Origin: a bacterium
GTDB lineage: Bacteria > Acidobacteriota > Thermoanaerobaculia > Multivoradales > J023
Assembly (NCBI GenBank): GCA_024226315.1
Contig: JAAELT010000366.1
Location: forward strand, 1-64,000
Length of the DNA stretch: 64,000 bases
Direction of reading: 5' to 3'
The first letter of the stretch is position 1. Each line of letters begins with the position of its first letter. A model generated the notes under the pieces. That model was not told the DNA's origin. It worked only from the letters and a program-made list of their open reading frames with translations, and ran no database searches. Positions 32,743-43,000 of the stretch are shown here, piece by piece. A program made the translations under genes and the position numbers.

Positions 32743-33042
32743 TCAAGGTTCGATGACGATCGGGAACGGGCTGGCCAGCTCGCCGTACCAGGAGGCGACG
32801 CTGCGCACGGCAGCGCAGTTGACGGCGGCAGGACACCTCGCGGTGCAGGTGGCGAGCGCCTGGACCCACAGCTCCGGCTGGCGGGTCCGGAGGTCGTCCC
32901 AGTAGAAGTCGAGGTACTCCTCGCGCAGCTGCTCCTGGTCGCAGAGTCGCTCCAGGTGGCGGCCGGCCTCCGGGTGACCGGTTCCATCGCACGCGACGAG
33001 CGCAAACACGAGTAGGTAGTGGAGGAAGCGGTGTGGTCTCAT
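32743..33042 (-). CDS. Small lipoprotein of the trb operon (TrbK/TrbH-position)
   Basis: A 99-residue protein with lipobox LLVFALVAC at the end of the signal peptide. The mature part is Cys-rich (LCDQEQLREEYLDFYWDDL, ATCTARCPAAVNC). It sits between trbE and trbJ, where IncP-like operons place entry-exclusion (TrbK) or VirB7-like lipoproteins nearby. Sequence similarity alone does not decide between exclusion factor and core-complex lipoprotein. It overlaps the trbE end as ATGA. Confidence 0.7.
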   Translation of the reverse strand: MRPHRFLHYLLVFALVACDGTGHPEAGRHLERLCDQEQLREEYLDFYWDDLRTRQPELWVQALATCTARCPAAVNCAAVRSVASWYGELASPFPIVIEP

Positions 33043-35525
33043 GCAGCGGCTCCTGTCTCAGAGGTGGCGAGACGCTGAGCGCACTCGCTGAGGCCCAGCT
33101 CTTCGAGGTAGTGACGAAACCAGCCGTCGCCCAGGCGCGCCCGGCGCTCGGCGGCGAGTTGGTACATCTGGAAGACCGTCTTGCCCTGGCGAGGCGTCAG
33201 CAGGGCCAGAGCGAGAGGATCGAGAGCGAGCTCGAACAGCCGGCTGCCGCTCGGCGTGCTGTGGAGGTAATGGCGGCGCGGCTCCGCGGCCGCCAAGAGC
33301 TCGATCTCCTTCGCATTGAGCCCGAGTCGGGCATAGAGGTCACGCGACCCCGGGTCCGTGGCGTGCGGGTCCGGCAGGAAGATCCTGCTGGCGCAGGAGT
33401 CGAGGACCACCTTGGCGTTGGCCGCGGCGACAACCTCCTGCGGGCTCTGGGTGACCAGCCAGACGCCGGCGTTGAGCTTGGCGAGGCGCCTGAGCCACGA
33501 GTCGATCCGGGCCGCGAAGCTGGTATCGAGAAGCGGCAGCCAGGCCTCTTCGATGAAGACGTGCGAGGGACGGCCCTCGCGCAGGCGCTGCTCGATGCGG
33601 TGGAAGAGGTAGAGCATCACCGGGATGGCGATCGTCCGGTCGCTCGAACGCATCAGGTGGGTCATCTCGAAGACCTGGAGGCGCCCGGTGGCGAGGCCGT
33701 CGGCCGAGGCGTCGAGCAGGTGCCCGTGGGCACCGTGGGCCGTATAGGGCCGGAGCGCCGCCTTGACCTCGTCGAGCTGGGTGTAGCTGCGCAGCAGCGT
33801 CAGCGTGCGCTGCTCGGCGGGCTCGCGGGCGAGCAGCTCGAGCGCCTGCTGGAGATCGCGCTCGAGATGGGGACCGTGCTCGACGGACTGGAGCTGCAGC
33901 AGCTGCAGCAGCCAGGTCAGCGCCCACTGAAGCTCCGCGGGCTCGTCGACCTGGGCCAGCGGCTGGAAGTGGATGTCGCCGCCCTCGCCGGCAATGTCGT
34001 AGTGACGGCCCGAGCAGGCGAGGGTCAGGAACGCGGAGGAGTAGTCGACGTCGAAGAGGAAGACCTGGGAGTCGGCCCAGCGCAGGGCCTGCAGAGCGAG
34101 CAGCCCGAGAAGCACGCTCTTACCCGCCCGGGTCATGCCCAGGATCAGCCCGTGCGGCACGTTGTTGTGGATCAGGTGGAGACGGTAGGGCGTGGTCTCC
34201 TCGGTGATCGCCCAGAGGATGGGCGGCGAGTCAGGGGGATAGAGCGCCGACGGACAATAGGCGGCCCCGAGATGGGGCGAGGTGGTGCCGAGCAGGTCGG
34301 CGATGTTGCGCAGGCTGATCAGCGGCAGGCGCACGTTGTGGCGTCCGTGCGGCGGCAGACTGCCGATGAAGGCGGCCGCGGCGTTGAGCGTCTCGACCGA
34401 AGCGGGGAAGCCCTGGGCCGAGAAGCGCTCGACCAGGTGGCGGGCCTTCTCATCGGCCCCGCGGAAGGTCGGATCCGTGACCACGAAGCTCCAGCTGTAG
34501 GCGGCGTAGCGGGTCGAGCCGGAGGAGATCTCCCGCACCGCGTCCGCGGCGTCCCGGGCCATGTCGCCCGCATGAGCGTCGGCAAAGACCTCCGCCGTGG
34601 CGCTCCGCGTCAGCCCCCGACCCTTGTTGAACCACAGCAGGCGGTGGCGGGCGAGCAGGCTCTCGCCCACCCGGCGCGACAGCGGGTAGATGCGGTGCGA
34701 CGAGCGGCAGGGGAAGGCGACGGAGTGGAAGACCTCGAAGGCGTCCGAGCGCGGCGCCGAAGGGAACCCGGTGACCGCGACGACGCGGAGGTTCCGGTCC
34801 CCGATCCGCGGATGAAAACCGCCGGTGAAGCTCTCGTTGACCAGCAGGTCGCGCAGCGCGACGCCCGAGGGAACCGCCACCGGATGGAGCTGGCCGGTCA
34901 GGCAGCACCTGAGGTGGCTGGCGAGCTCGGGCGTCGAGAGCGGCGTCATCTCGAACACCCGGCCGAGCTGCTGCTCCAGGCGCTCGACGTCCTGCCGGAA
35001 CGAGTCGAAGCTGCGCCGCCAGTCGTGGGACTGCGTCGGTCCGGGCTGGTCGATGAAGAAGCTGTAGGTGCGGTCGTAGACCGGCGGCGGCGGGGAGTAG
35101 GTGGCGATCAGGACCTGGCGGCTGATGAAGTTGTGGCCGGCGGCGCTGAAGCGCCGCCGCCGCTCGTCGTCGAGCTGCGAGCTGACGGCCTCGGGAAAAG
35201 CGCCGGCCGGCGGATAGTCGGGCGCCGGGACGCGCAGCACGTCGAAATTCAGGAGCCACTGATCTACCAGCGGCATGAAGGCTTGATTGACGGTGCGCCC
35301 GATCTCGACCAGCCGCCCTTCGGTGCACGACATGTGGTCCGGACAGCCGACGCTCCAGGCGGTCGACAGCGAGCCGTCGACGTTGAGGAGCGTGCGGTCG
35401 TCCGAAAGCGGCAGGCCCCAGAGCAGGTGGTCCGCGAAGCCCGGCTCGCCCGCGGGCGAAGTGAGGCGATCGACGAGGCGATTGAGCCCCAGGCCGACGA
35501 AGAGAGCGAGGATCGAGGTCCACAT
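33039..35525 (-). CDS. trbE: T4SS ATPase TrbE/VirB4
   Basis: An 828-residue protein with an N-terminal TM/signal-like helix (TSILALFVGLGLNRLVDRL), the VirB4 N-terminal region, Walker A GMTRAGKSV near residue 463, Walker B HVFIEEAWLP near residue 655, WLVTQSPQEVV, and ARLGLNAKEIELLAAAEPRR before the C-terminus. VirB4 powers pilus assembly and substrate movement at the inner membrane. Full family length; no lesions seen. Confidence 0.93.
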   Translation of the reverse strand: MWTSILALFVGLGLNRLVDRLTSPAGEPGFADHLLWGLPLSDDRTLLNVDGSLSTAWSVGCPDHMSCTEGRLVEIGRTVNQAFMPLVDQWLLNFDVLRVPAPDYPPAGAFPEAVSSQLDDERRRRFSAAGHNFISRQVLIATYSPPPPVYDRTYSFFIDQPGPTQSHDWRRSFDSFRQDVERLEQQLGRVFEMTPLSTPELASHLRCCLTGQLHPVAVPSGVALRDLLVNESFTGGFHPRIGDRNLRVVAVTGFPSAPRSDAFEVFHSVAFPCRSSHRIYPLSRRVGESLLARHRLLWFNKGRGLTRSATAEVFADAHAGDMARDAADAVREISSGSTRYAAYSWSFVVTDPTFRGADEKARHLVERFSAQGFPASVETLNAAAAFIGSLPPHGRHNVRLPLISLRNIADLLGTTSPHLGAAYCPSALYPPDSPPILWAITEETTPYRLHLIHNNVPHGLILGMTRAGKSVLLGLLALQALRWADSQVFLFDVDYSSAFLTLACSGRHYDIAGEGGDIHFQPLAQVDEPAELQWALTWLLQLLQLQSVEHGPHLERDLQQALELLAREPAEQRTLTLLRSYTQLDEVKAALRPYTAHGAHGHLLDASADGLATGRLQVFEMTHLMRSSDRTIAIPVMLYLFHRIEQRLREGRPSHVFIEEAWLPLLDTSFAARIDSWLRRLAKLNAGVWLVTQSPQEVVAAANAKVVLDSCASRIFLPDPHATDPGSRDLYARLGLNAKEIELLAAAEPRRHYLHSTPSGSRLFELALDPLALALLTPRQGKTVFQMYQLAAERRARLGDGWFRHYLEELGLSECAQRLATSETGAAA

Positions 35526-35533
35526 GGCCGTGG

Positions 35534-35851
35534 TCAGAGCCGAGGAAGACAGGAGCGCGGGCGGAAGCCACGGGCCGGCAGCAGGGTGCCGCGGGCCGGG
35601 TAGAAACGCCGGTAGGCGAGCGACGCTGCGAAGATCCGCAGCGCCAGAGGATCCTTGGCGGTAAGGCGCGCGAGCATCGGGTGGGCCAGCAGCAGGGTCA
35701 GGACGGCGTAGACGAGGACGACCCTGGAAGCGCCGAAGGCGACGAACAGGCCGAGCAGAAAGGCGAGCTCAGCCACCAGCACGTCGAACGGAACGCTCAA
35801 GAACAACGGCGGCCGCAGCAGGCTCTGGTGGATGCGGCGCTCGCGAGCCAT
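35534..35851 (-). CDS. trbD: T4SS protein TrbD/VirB3
   Basis: A 105-residue protein from ATG 35851, overlapping the trbC stop by one base (TGATG). IHQSLLRPPLFLSVPFDVLV is the family's N-terminal signature, followed by two TM helices (AELAFLLGLFVAFGASRVVL, YAVLTLLLAHPMLARLT) and the conserved DPLALRIFAASLAYRRFYPA end. It lies 8 bp before trbE. Confidence 0.88.
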   Translation of the reverse strand: MARERRIHQSLLRPPLFLSVPFDVLVAELAFLLGLFVAFGASRVVLVYAVLTLLLAHPMLARLTAKDPLALRIFAASLAYRRFYPARGTLLPARGFRPRSCLPRL

Positions 35852-36171
35852 CAGTAGGTGGCCCCCACGAAGCCGAGGGCGTCGACGATGTTGGTGGCGC
35901 CGAGCACGATGGCCGTGCCCAGGAGATAGAAGAAGCCACGTTCGCCCTTGTCCTCGGCGCGCTTCTTCCACAGGTACATGCCGAAGAAGGCGAGCACCAC
36001 GATCGAGACCAGGCGCCCGATGTCGCCGGTGAGCCAGTCGATGACGGTCTGGATGGGACCGGTGAAGTTGGCGAGGCTGGACGTATTGCCCGCGAAGAGG
36101 CTCGGAGCGTGGAGGAGACACACGCAGAGAAGGAAGAGGAGCGTGAGGTGCTTGGCGAAGCGGTCGGGCAT
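35851..36171 (-). CDS. trbC: T4SS pilin TrbC/VirB2
   Basis: A 106-residue prepilin: signal peptide (HLTLLFLLCVCLLHAPSLFA), a short loop, then two TM helices (LVSIVVLAFFGMYLW; FYLLGTAIVLGATNIVDALG) separated by the basic loop KKRAEDKGERG. Size and topology match TrbC/VirB2, the major pilus subunit. It lies between trbB and trbD as in other trb operons. Confidence 0.85.
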   Translation of the reverse strand: MPDRFAKHLTLLFLLCVCLLHAPSLFAGNTSSLANFTGPIQTVIDWLTGDIGRLVSIVVLAFFGMYLWKKRAEDKGERGFFYLLGTAIVLGATNIVDALGFVGATY

Positions 36172-36183
36172 CGGAGTTCTCCC

Positions 36184-37149
36184 TTACAGGCTGGTGATCG
36201 GTTCGATGACGTACTGGTGGTGATCGGTGAGCTGGCCAGCCAGCCGGTGGATGGCTGCGATGCGAGGCGTACTCGAGCCCCGGCGCAGCTCGATGACGAC
36301 GTCGACGGCGCCGGCGATGTCGGGCCGCAGGCTGGCGCTGCCGGCGCGGGGATGGCGCCGTGCCAGCCGCTCGAGGCGCAGCAGAGCGCCGTGCACGTCG
36401 TCGGCGTGGAGGGTGGCGAACCCTCCCCGGTGGCCGGTCGACCAGGCATCGATCAGGTCGAGGGCCTCGCCGCTGCGAACCTCACCGACGACCAGCCGGT
36501 CGGGATTGAGGCGCAGGGCGTTGGCTACCAGCTCCTGAAGCGTGTAGCCGGTGGCCTCGGTGCGCAGACACAGATGGTCGTCGGAGGAGACGCTGATCTC
36601 TCGCACGTCTTCGAGACACAGCAGGCGCTCGCTCGGGAAGAGGTCGGCGACGAGCTTGAGGAGCGAGTTGAGGAGAGACGTCTTGCCGGTGCTGGTGCCG
36701 CCGATGATCAGGACGTTGAGCACCTCGCGAAGGACTCGGTCGAGGAGCAGTTGCTCCTGCTCTGGCGAGGCGATGAAGTCGCTCAGGGTGAAGATCTCGG
36801 GAGCGTGGACGCGGATCGAGAAGCTCGGACGCGCGGCGACCGGCGGCAGCACGGCGTGGATGCGCGCCCGATGGAAGGGCGCGTCGCCGGGAAAGCGTCC
36901 GGCAAAGAACGCGGTGCCGGGAGTCAGGGAATCGCCCTGGGAGTCGGCGAGCAGATGTAGGACGGAGCGAATGGTCTCGGGCGGCAGCGTGCAGTCAGTC
37001 TCCTCTGGACCGGCGTGGGTCCGCAGTCGCACCCTGCCGTCCGCGTTGCAGTGGATGTCGGTCACCTCGTCGCGCTCGAAGGCGTCAAGGATCGCGCCCG
37101 AGAGGTGGCGCGCGAGGTGGCGCGCGAGGGGTGTGGTAGCTGAAGGCAT
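36184..37149 (-). CDS. trbB: T4SS ATPase TrbB/VirB11, first gene of the transfer operon
   Basis: A 321-residue protein from ATG 37149 (an in-frame TTG at 37227 is less likely). It has the N-terminal domain, then the RecA-like ATPase: Walker A GGTSTGKTSLLN, Asp box LLCLEDVREI, Walker B RPDRLVVGEVRSGEALDLID (written as LNPDRLVVGEV in the frame) and His box GGFATLHADD. VirB11 is a hexameric ATPase that switches the T4SS between pilus building and DNA export. The gene starts ~95 bp after the palindromic operator at 37245-37264. Confidence 0.92.
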   Translation of the reverse strand: MPSATTPLARHLARHLSGAILDAFERDEVTDIHCNADGRVRLRTHAGPEETDCTLPPETIRSVLHLLADSQGDSLTPGTAFFAGRFPGDAPFHRARIHAVLPPVAARPSFSIRVHAPEIFTLSDFIASPEQEQLLLDRVLREVLNVLIIGGTSTGKTSLLNSLLKLVADLFPSERLLCLEDVREISVSSDDHLCLRTEATGYTLQELVANALRLNPDRLVVGEVRSGEALDLIDAWSTGHRGGFATLHADDVHGALLRLERLARRHPRAGSASLRPDIAGAVDVVIELRRGSSTPRIAAIHRLAGQLTDHHQYVIEPITSL

Positions 37150-37244
37150 CTCAGAGATCCGCCAACGAAGAGTCGGTTGGGTGGTTCGCTGAGTTAGAAG
37201 GTCCCATGAAGACGCCGCAGCTGTCAATCGAATAAGCCGAATAT

Positions 37245-37264
37245 ATTGATCTGATCAGTTCAAT
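37245..37264. promoter_or_regulatory. Palindromic operator upstream of trb operon
   Basis: ATTGATC-TGATCA-GTTCAAT, a 20-bp near-palindrome, next to TATATT (37241-37246 region on the opposite strand). Its half-sites match those of ATTGAAC-CTTATA-GTTCAAT at 55161-55180 with one mismatch and the same 6-base spacer. It probably binds the XRE protein encoded at 55.2-55.5 kb. Confidence 0.6.
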
Positions 37265-37930
37265 CCATAGATGCAGCACCGCTCTCGGATCGAAGAGCCT
37301 CGGACTGAGGGTCGCTGTAGTAGGGAGGGATCGTAGGTGGTCGACGCGATGTTGCTGGCGATCGGCCGCAGCGAGGAAGTTGCGTCACCTAGCCGGGCAG
37401 GTCCGCTCCACCGAGCTACCGCAGACCTTGCTCGGCTACCGCGTTGCTTGACGGAGCTTCGACGCGGGGTGAAGGGCCGTCCGCCCGGCTCCGGCTGCCG
37501 GAGGTCGGCTTACAGGGGTTACCTGCTTGGATTTCCCCCGAGGGAGCATTCAGACGAATGGACAAAGGATCAGGCCCTGTCCGAACAGGTTTTCAAGTGC
37601 GGCTGTGGGAATCGTGGCGAGGCGCCCCGCCTCACCTCATTTCAGATAGGGAGTGGCAGACACGCCAGAGTCCACGGACCAGTCCGGGAGCTTGGCTCGA
37701 GGCCTCCAAGAAGCAGTAGTCTGCGGGAGTTCTGTGGGACAATCCAGGCCGAAATGGCAGCACGCCCCCTTAAGGCAACGGCAAGACACAACGAGCTGGC
37801 TCAAAGGTGTCGTCCCCTTGCTCGAGCAGCTGACCCCGTGCTCGTGGTCATCATCCGGCGAAGCACAGGTCACGACGGCAATACCTGGATCCAGCGGCCC
37901 GGTATACTTATGGTGCCGAATGGTAGCTGA

Positions 37931-37950
37931 TCCCAGCGTCGAGGCTGGGA
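37931..37950 (+). promoter_or_regulatory. Stem-loop in the leader of the PNP-AAA operon
   Basis: TCCCAGC-GTCGAG-GCTGGGA, a perfect 7-bp stem with a 6-base loop, 75 bases before the PNP-AAA start and ~25 bases after a TATACT (37903-37908) that could be a -10 box. The -35 match is poor. Function (attenuator, stabiliser or none) is unknown. Confidence 0.35.
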
Positions 37951-38024
37951 GCGGGAGTAGTGAGGGCTCGCAGACAAGAGAAGAGGCAGCGTCGCCCAAG
38001 GATTGCAAGGAGGGATAATCTGCG

Positions 38025-40079
38025 ATGCCTGAGAATCATCTAGTCGACGTCGTGATCATTGCGGCGATGGAAGACGAGCTCAAGGAGCTGCGCAAGATCG
38101 CTTCGAGTAGCCCGGGCGAGAAGTGGTCGAATCACACGGACGCATCTGGGTACCCATATTTTCGTCGCTCCTTCGAGCACGAGGCCGGCGGGCTCCTGAG
38201 CGTGGTGGCAGCAAGCGCCTCGGGTCAGGGGGAGGCCGCTGCCACGGCGGTGGCGGGCCGCCTGATCCACGAATTCCATCCTCGCTGCCTGGCGATGAGC
38301 GGAATCTGTGCGGGCCGCCGCGGAAAAGTCTTCCTCGGCGACGTGATCGTGGCCAGCAAGGTCTTCAAGTACGACGGCGGCAAACTGATCGCCCGGCGCG
38401 ATGCCGGAGGCCACCGCGTCGAGGAGGTCCTCCAGGAGATCGACGCCTATTCGCTCGATCCCAGGTGGCGGAAGTACCTGGAGCTCTGTCCGAAGGCGTG
38501 GAGCGAAGAGATCGCGCGCGATCGTCCTCTTTCCTGCGACTACCAGCTGCGCTGGCTGCTGTATCGCCTCGCCGATGGTGAGGATCCCAGGAGCCACCCC
38601 GGGCGCCGGGCGCATTGTCCCGACTTCACCGAGACCGTCGATCGGGGCCGGAGCCTGAAGTTTCTCAGCAAGAAGGGTCTGCGGCTCATCGGGAAAGGCC
38701 GGGACCACGTCGCGGATCTCCGAGTCCGTTACCCCGACGGGCTCGAGCCGGATCCCGAGTTCAAGATCCGACTCGGGGATCTGGGTTCCGGCACCAGGGT
38801 GATCGCGGATGAGGAGATCTTCGAGACTCTAAAGAGACAGAACCGAACCACCCTCGGGCTGGAAATGGAAGCGCACGCCATCGGGTTCATTGCCGAGATC
38901 GAGCGGTTACATCACGTAATCGTCATCAAAGGGGTCCAGGACTACGCCGACGAGGGCAAGAACGATCATTTCCGCCGCTTCGCGGCGCGCGCTTCGGCCG
39001 ACCTGCTAATCCGTTTCCTGCGCCGTCACCTTCCGATGCCAGCCGAGCGGATTGTGGTCGACGGCACTTCGCACCGGTCGAAGATCCTCGGTAGGCCGGC
39101 CCCGGGCCGCCCCTATCACGAGGCCTTCTATGTGGCCCGAAAGCAAGAAGAAGGAGAAGTGGTCTATGCTCTGAAGGGACTCCGGCCGGCATTGGTTTGG
39201 GGCCCGAAAGGTATCGGTAAGACTTGGTTCCTGCACGCGGTCCGGAGTCAGCTGCTTGCCCTGGAGTGGCAGGTGTACCTGTTCCCGATCGATCTCGTGG
39301 AGAAGCGATTCAAACGCTCCCTGCTGGACTTCCTGCAGTGTCTTTCCCGCCGGCTTGTTGACCTCGTAGGGGGCGACTGGGAGCGGGCGGAGACTCTATG
39401 GGCGCAAGCCGAGAGCATCGGCGAGACCAGGGCTTTCGACGAGGTCTTGGAGCACCACGTCCTGCCGCGCGTGGTCGAAGTCCTCGTTCTGGTCATGGAT
39501 CGGATCGACGACGTCTTGCGGTACGATTTCAGTGACGGCTTCTTCGTCACTCTGAAGCACATCTTCGAGCGCGGCAGCTCACCACTGTGGTCGAAGCTGC
39601 GGCTGATTGGAGCGGTGTCGACGACGCCGACACGTTTGAGCGAGCAGATCGACAAGTCCCCGTTCAACAATGCGCGGCAGGTCCCGCTCAGCGACTTCAA
39701 TCAGGACCAGCTCCGCCGGCTGGCGTGGATCTACGGTCTCGAATTCTCGGTGGAAGATCTCCGCCAGCTCGAGCACTGGGTGCGGGGCCAGCCGCTGCTT
39801 GCCAACTTGGCGATGGATGAGGCGGTACGTCGCGGGGAGAGCCTCAGCCAGCTACTGCTGGATCCTGACCGCTTGTTTGGCCATCATCTCCAGAGCCTGA
39901 AACGCCAGCTGAAGGCAGAGCGTCCTGAGCTGCTCGAGGCTCTGATGTCGATACATCGCGATCCCCTGTGCTCGATCGACCCTGAACTGCTCGACGAGCT
40001 CAGACGAGGTGGATTGGTGGATATCGACGGCAACGAGTGCCGTCTTCGCTGCCATCTTTATCAGAGTCTCATTCGCTGA
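38025..40079 (+). CDS. Nucleoside phosphorylase-like domain fused to AAA/STAND ATPase
   Basis: A 684-residue protein; AAGGAGGG precedes ATG 38025. Residues ~8-335 are a PNP/UDP-phosphorylase-fold nucleosidase domain: VDVVIIAAMEDELKELRKIA, LAMSGICAGRRGKVFLGDVI, TTLGLEMEAHAIGF (ribose-binding Glu-Met-Glu) and VIKGVQDYADEGKNDHFRRF. Residues ~355-680 are an AAA-like (AAA_35-type) ATPase: YVARKQEEGEVVYAL, P-loop WGPKGIGKTWFL, and VVEVLVLVMDRIDDVLRYDF (Walker B). PNP domains fused to STAND ATPases are regarded as nucleotide-depleting immune effectors. First of four co-oriented genes; the next starts 12 bp later. Confidence 0.82.
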   Translation: MPENHLVDVVIIAAMEDELKELRKIASSSPGEKWSNHTDASGYPYFRRSFEHEAGGLLSVVAASASGQGEAAATAVAGRLIHEFHPRCLAMSGICAGRRGKVFLGDVIVASKVFKYDGGKLIARRDAGGHRVEEVLQEIDAYSLDPRWRKYLELCPKAWSEEIARDRPLSCDYQLRWLLYRLADGEDPRSHPGRRAHCPDFTETVDRGRSLKFLSKKGLRLIGKGRDHVADLRVRYPDGLEPDPEFKIRLGDLGSGTRVIADEEIFETLKRQNRTTLGLEMEAHAIGFIAEIERLHHVIVIKGVQDYADEGKNDHFRRFAARASADLLIRFLRRHLPMPAERIVVDGTSHRSKILGRPAPGRPYHEAFYVARKQEEGEVVYALKGLRPALVWGPKGIGKTWFLHAVRSQLLALEWQVYLFPIDLVEKRFKRSLLDFLQCLSRRLVDLVGGDWERAETLWAQAESIGETRAFDEVLEHHVLPRVVEVLVLVMDRIDDVLRYDFSDGFFVTLKHIFERGSSPLWSKLRLIGAVSTTPTRLSEQIDKSPFNNARQVPLSDFNQDQLRRLAWIYGLEFSVEDLRQLEHWVRGQPLLANLAMDEAVRRGESLSQLLLDPDRLFGHHLQSLKRQLKAERPELLEALMSIHRDPLCSIDPELLDELRRGGLVDIDGNECRLRCHLYQSLIR

Positions 40080-40091
40080 AGTCAAATTGGT

Positions 40092-43000
40092 ATGGAGAAG
40101 AAGCTGCAGAGTGAGGGCACGCTCGGTCCCGACGATCTCTACATCGAGCGGCCGACCGACAACCAGCTGCACGGCTGGCTAACGGAAGGCCGTGTCTGCT
40201 ACGTAGTCGGCAGTCGACGGGCCGGAAAATCGAGCCTCGCGAAGAGGATGATCTGGCGTTTGGAGGAGCAAGGCTACCGCGGTTGCAAGATCGACTTCGA
40301 CAAGGGGAGCGTCGATGCCAAGAGTGAAGAGGAGTGGTATCGGGGTCTGGTGCTCGACGTCGGTAAATCCTTACTACACTGGCGGTACGACCAGTCGCTG
40401 AACTGGTGGCACGAGCATGCCCTAGTTACCCCTTTGCCGCGCTGGGGCCTCTTTCTCGAGGAAGCGATCCCGGCGTCCTGCGCCGAGGAGGTGGTTATCT
40501 TCTTCGACGAGCTCGAAGCCGTGAGGCGGGTGGAGAAATCCCTCGGAACCCGGCCGGGCCTGATCCTCGACGACTTCCTGCTGGCGATCCGGGCCCTTTG
40601 CAACGAGCGCAGCACCAGCGCGGGGCTCAGACGCCTGCACTTCTGCTTCTTGGGAACCCTCGCGCCGGCGGATCTCATTGCCGACGCGAGCCGTTCGGAC
40701 TTCAACGTCGCCGAGCCCATCTATCTTGAGGACTTCAGCCTGGCAGAGTGCAAGGCGTTCTTGCCGCCGCTCGAGAAAGTCAGCGACAAGCCCTGGGCGC
40801 TGCTGAAGTCGATCTTCCAGTGGACCGAGGGGCATCCGTCGATGACCCAGAAGCTGGTCAAGATCCTGACCGAGCAGACCGAGCCAGGCCAAGCCAATCG
40901 CGCTCTTCTGGCCGAGCTGATCAAAAGTGAATTCCTGCGCAGCGGGCGTCAGGACGATTTCAGTCTGAGCTACGCTGAAACACGGATGTCGGAGGATGAA
41001 CGTAACGCGAGTGTTGTCGAGAAGCTGGAGCTTTACCAGGATGTGCTGCGGGCGCCGGTCGACCTCCGGCCTGGCGACCCGGTCCAGCTGGCGTTGCGCC
41101 TCGCCGGGATCGCTGCCCAGCGCCGGGACGAAGACTTCGACGAGCTGGTACTCAGCCGGCGGAACCGGATCTTTGAGCGGGTCTTCGATCGCGTCTGGCT
41201 GCAGAAAGTGCGCTCGACGCCGCGTCCACCGATCGCTCGGCTGGAGACGCGGGCAGCCGAGGAGCCCGTGGTGTCTAGCCCCGGACTAGAGCGGATGACG
41301 CGCATCGTCGACCAGCTCTTCTGCGAAGCTGAGACGGCGCAGTTCGGGCCCTTCGAGCGCCTGGGCCAGGGCGCCGAGCTGCTCGCGGGAATGCTCTTTC
41401 AGTTTTCGCTCCAGGATGAGGCGAGCCTCAAGACCGCTAACCTGGTGATCTTCCACGGCCTGGGCGAGCTCGGCGGCGAAATGTGGGAACAGGAGGTCCG
41501 GTCGCTGGCGCGGCTGTCGGCGCGATCTCACGAAAGCCTGCCGCGAATCCTAATGGGCGGCAAGGAGCCGGAGCGCAACCTCGCGTTCATCGTCACCGAG
41601 GCGGCGTACCACACGCTCGACGAGCCCGGGGCGATCGAGTTTCTGCGCCGCAACAGGCTCGAAGGCGTCCGCCAGTTCATGCTTCTCGCCGACGCCCTGA
41701 GCTTGATGCACGGCAACGGCATCCAGCACCGCAATCTCTGGGCCGGAGCCGTCGAAGTGCTGGACACCGAAAGCCTGAGACTGCGCTTGTCCCGATTCGA
41801 GATGACGTCCCTGGTCTCCAATCTGCTGCGCCGGGTCGGCGCCGGCCAAGAGCCCAGAGACTCGGTGCAGCGCTTCTTCGAGAGCCAGGGCAGGTACGCT
41901 CTGGCCTGCGCTCCTCCGGAGCGCCTGGCCTTGCTCTACCCCGACCGCGTTCCGGTCGCCGGAACCCGAAACCACCCGCGGGCAGTCGCCGATACCCGGG
42001 AGGATGCGCGCGCCGACGTGTTCGGTCTCGCGGTCCTCGCCTACCAGTGGCTCGTGGAGGCTCTCCCCGGAGATTTGGTCGAAGCGGCCTTTCCGGCCTC
42101 CGGCTATGACCATGACACCCGGTGCCGGCTCGACGAGACGATGCGCCACCGGATCGAAGCTGTACGCCTGCCTCAGGCTCTGCGGGTCTTGTTGCTCGAG
42201 ATGCTGGAGTTCGAGCGCCTCGACAAGCGGCCGACCTCGGCTCGAGTGGTCGAGGACCTTCACCGCAACTGGGAGGAGATAACGGACTTCTGGGCCACCA
42301 CCAGCGAGCTACCCCACGTGTTGGCCTGCATACCCCGCGAGACCGGAGCGGTGCTCCGCAACCGCAGCCTGATGAGCCACGACACCGAGAGCCGAGCCGG
42401 GATCGTGGAGCTGCTCTTCGTGATCTCGGACGATCTGCGGAATGGCGTGATCACTTACTCGCCGGAAGGCGCCGCGCCCTACCTGGCAACGTCGGACCCA
42501 CGGCTGAAAGAGGCCCACTACGCGATCATCGGTCGCCACTCCGCCTACTTCTGCGAGTTCTTCGAAAGCCGCAAACCCTGGCAGGAGGGAAGCGGTGGTC
42601 TGGTGCTCGAACAGGTCCTCATCGCACGCTACGTCGTACCACGCGAGCGCGTCGGGCGGCTCGACAACAATCCGCTGCGCAAACGCTTGCCGCCCATCGA
42701 GCTGCTGCCCATCCATGCCAAGAAGCTGCAGCGGCCCGAGATGACCGCCGATCACCCTTCGTGGAAGCCGCTGTTGCGCTCGATCGAGCGTGCCGACGCG
42801 CCTCCATGGCACATCAACTTCGGGATGGCGCTCGACTGGCTGCTGAAGCTCCAGAAGGTGGAAATCGACGCCCGCTGTTACGCCGTGGAAGTGGACGATC
42901 AGATTGTGACCTACGATGAGACCCGTGACAAGTACCGCATTCACAACGACGATCTGTTCGACCTCTATGCCGAGAAGAGCCGCCTACGAGCAAGCGATTT

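Larger units (their letters stand above)
37150..38024. other. Divergent regulatory region between trb and defence operons
   Basis: About 875 bases between trbB (minus) and the PNP-AAA gene (plus). It holds the operator palindrome at 37245-37264 and, near 37900-37950, a TATACT box followed by a 7-bp stem-loop. Open frames inside (for example 37653-38018 on the plus strand) have irregular composition and no good ribosome-binding site; I do not call them genes. Confidence 0.5.

Noticed and set aside
33033..35603. 856-residue open frame on the plus strand
   Set aside because: It is the complement of trbE; its Arg/Glu/Gly-rich sequence matches no family, while the minus strand encodes a full VirB4 with Walker motifs.
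37653..38018. 121-residue plus-strand frame before the PNP-AAA gene
   Set aside because: Ser/Cys/Trp-rich irregular sequence, GTG start without a spaced ribosome-binding site, and it ends within the Shine-Dalgarno region of the next gene.
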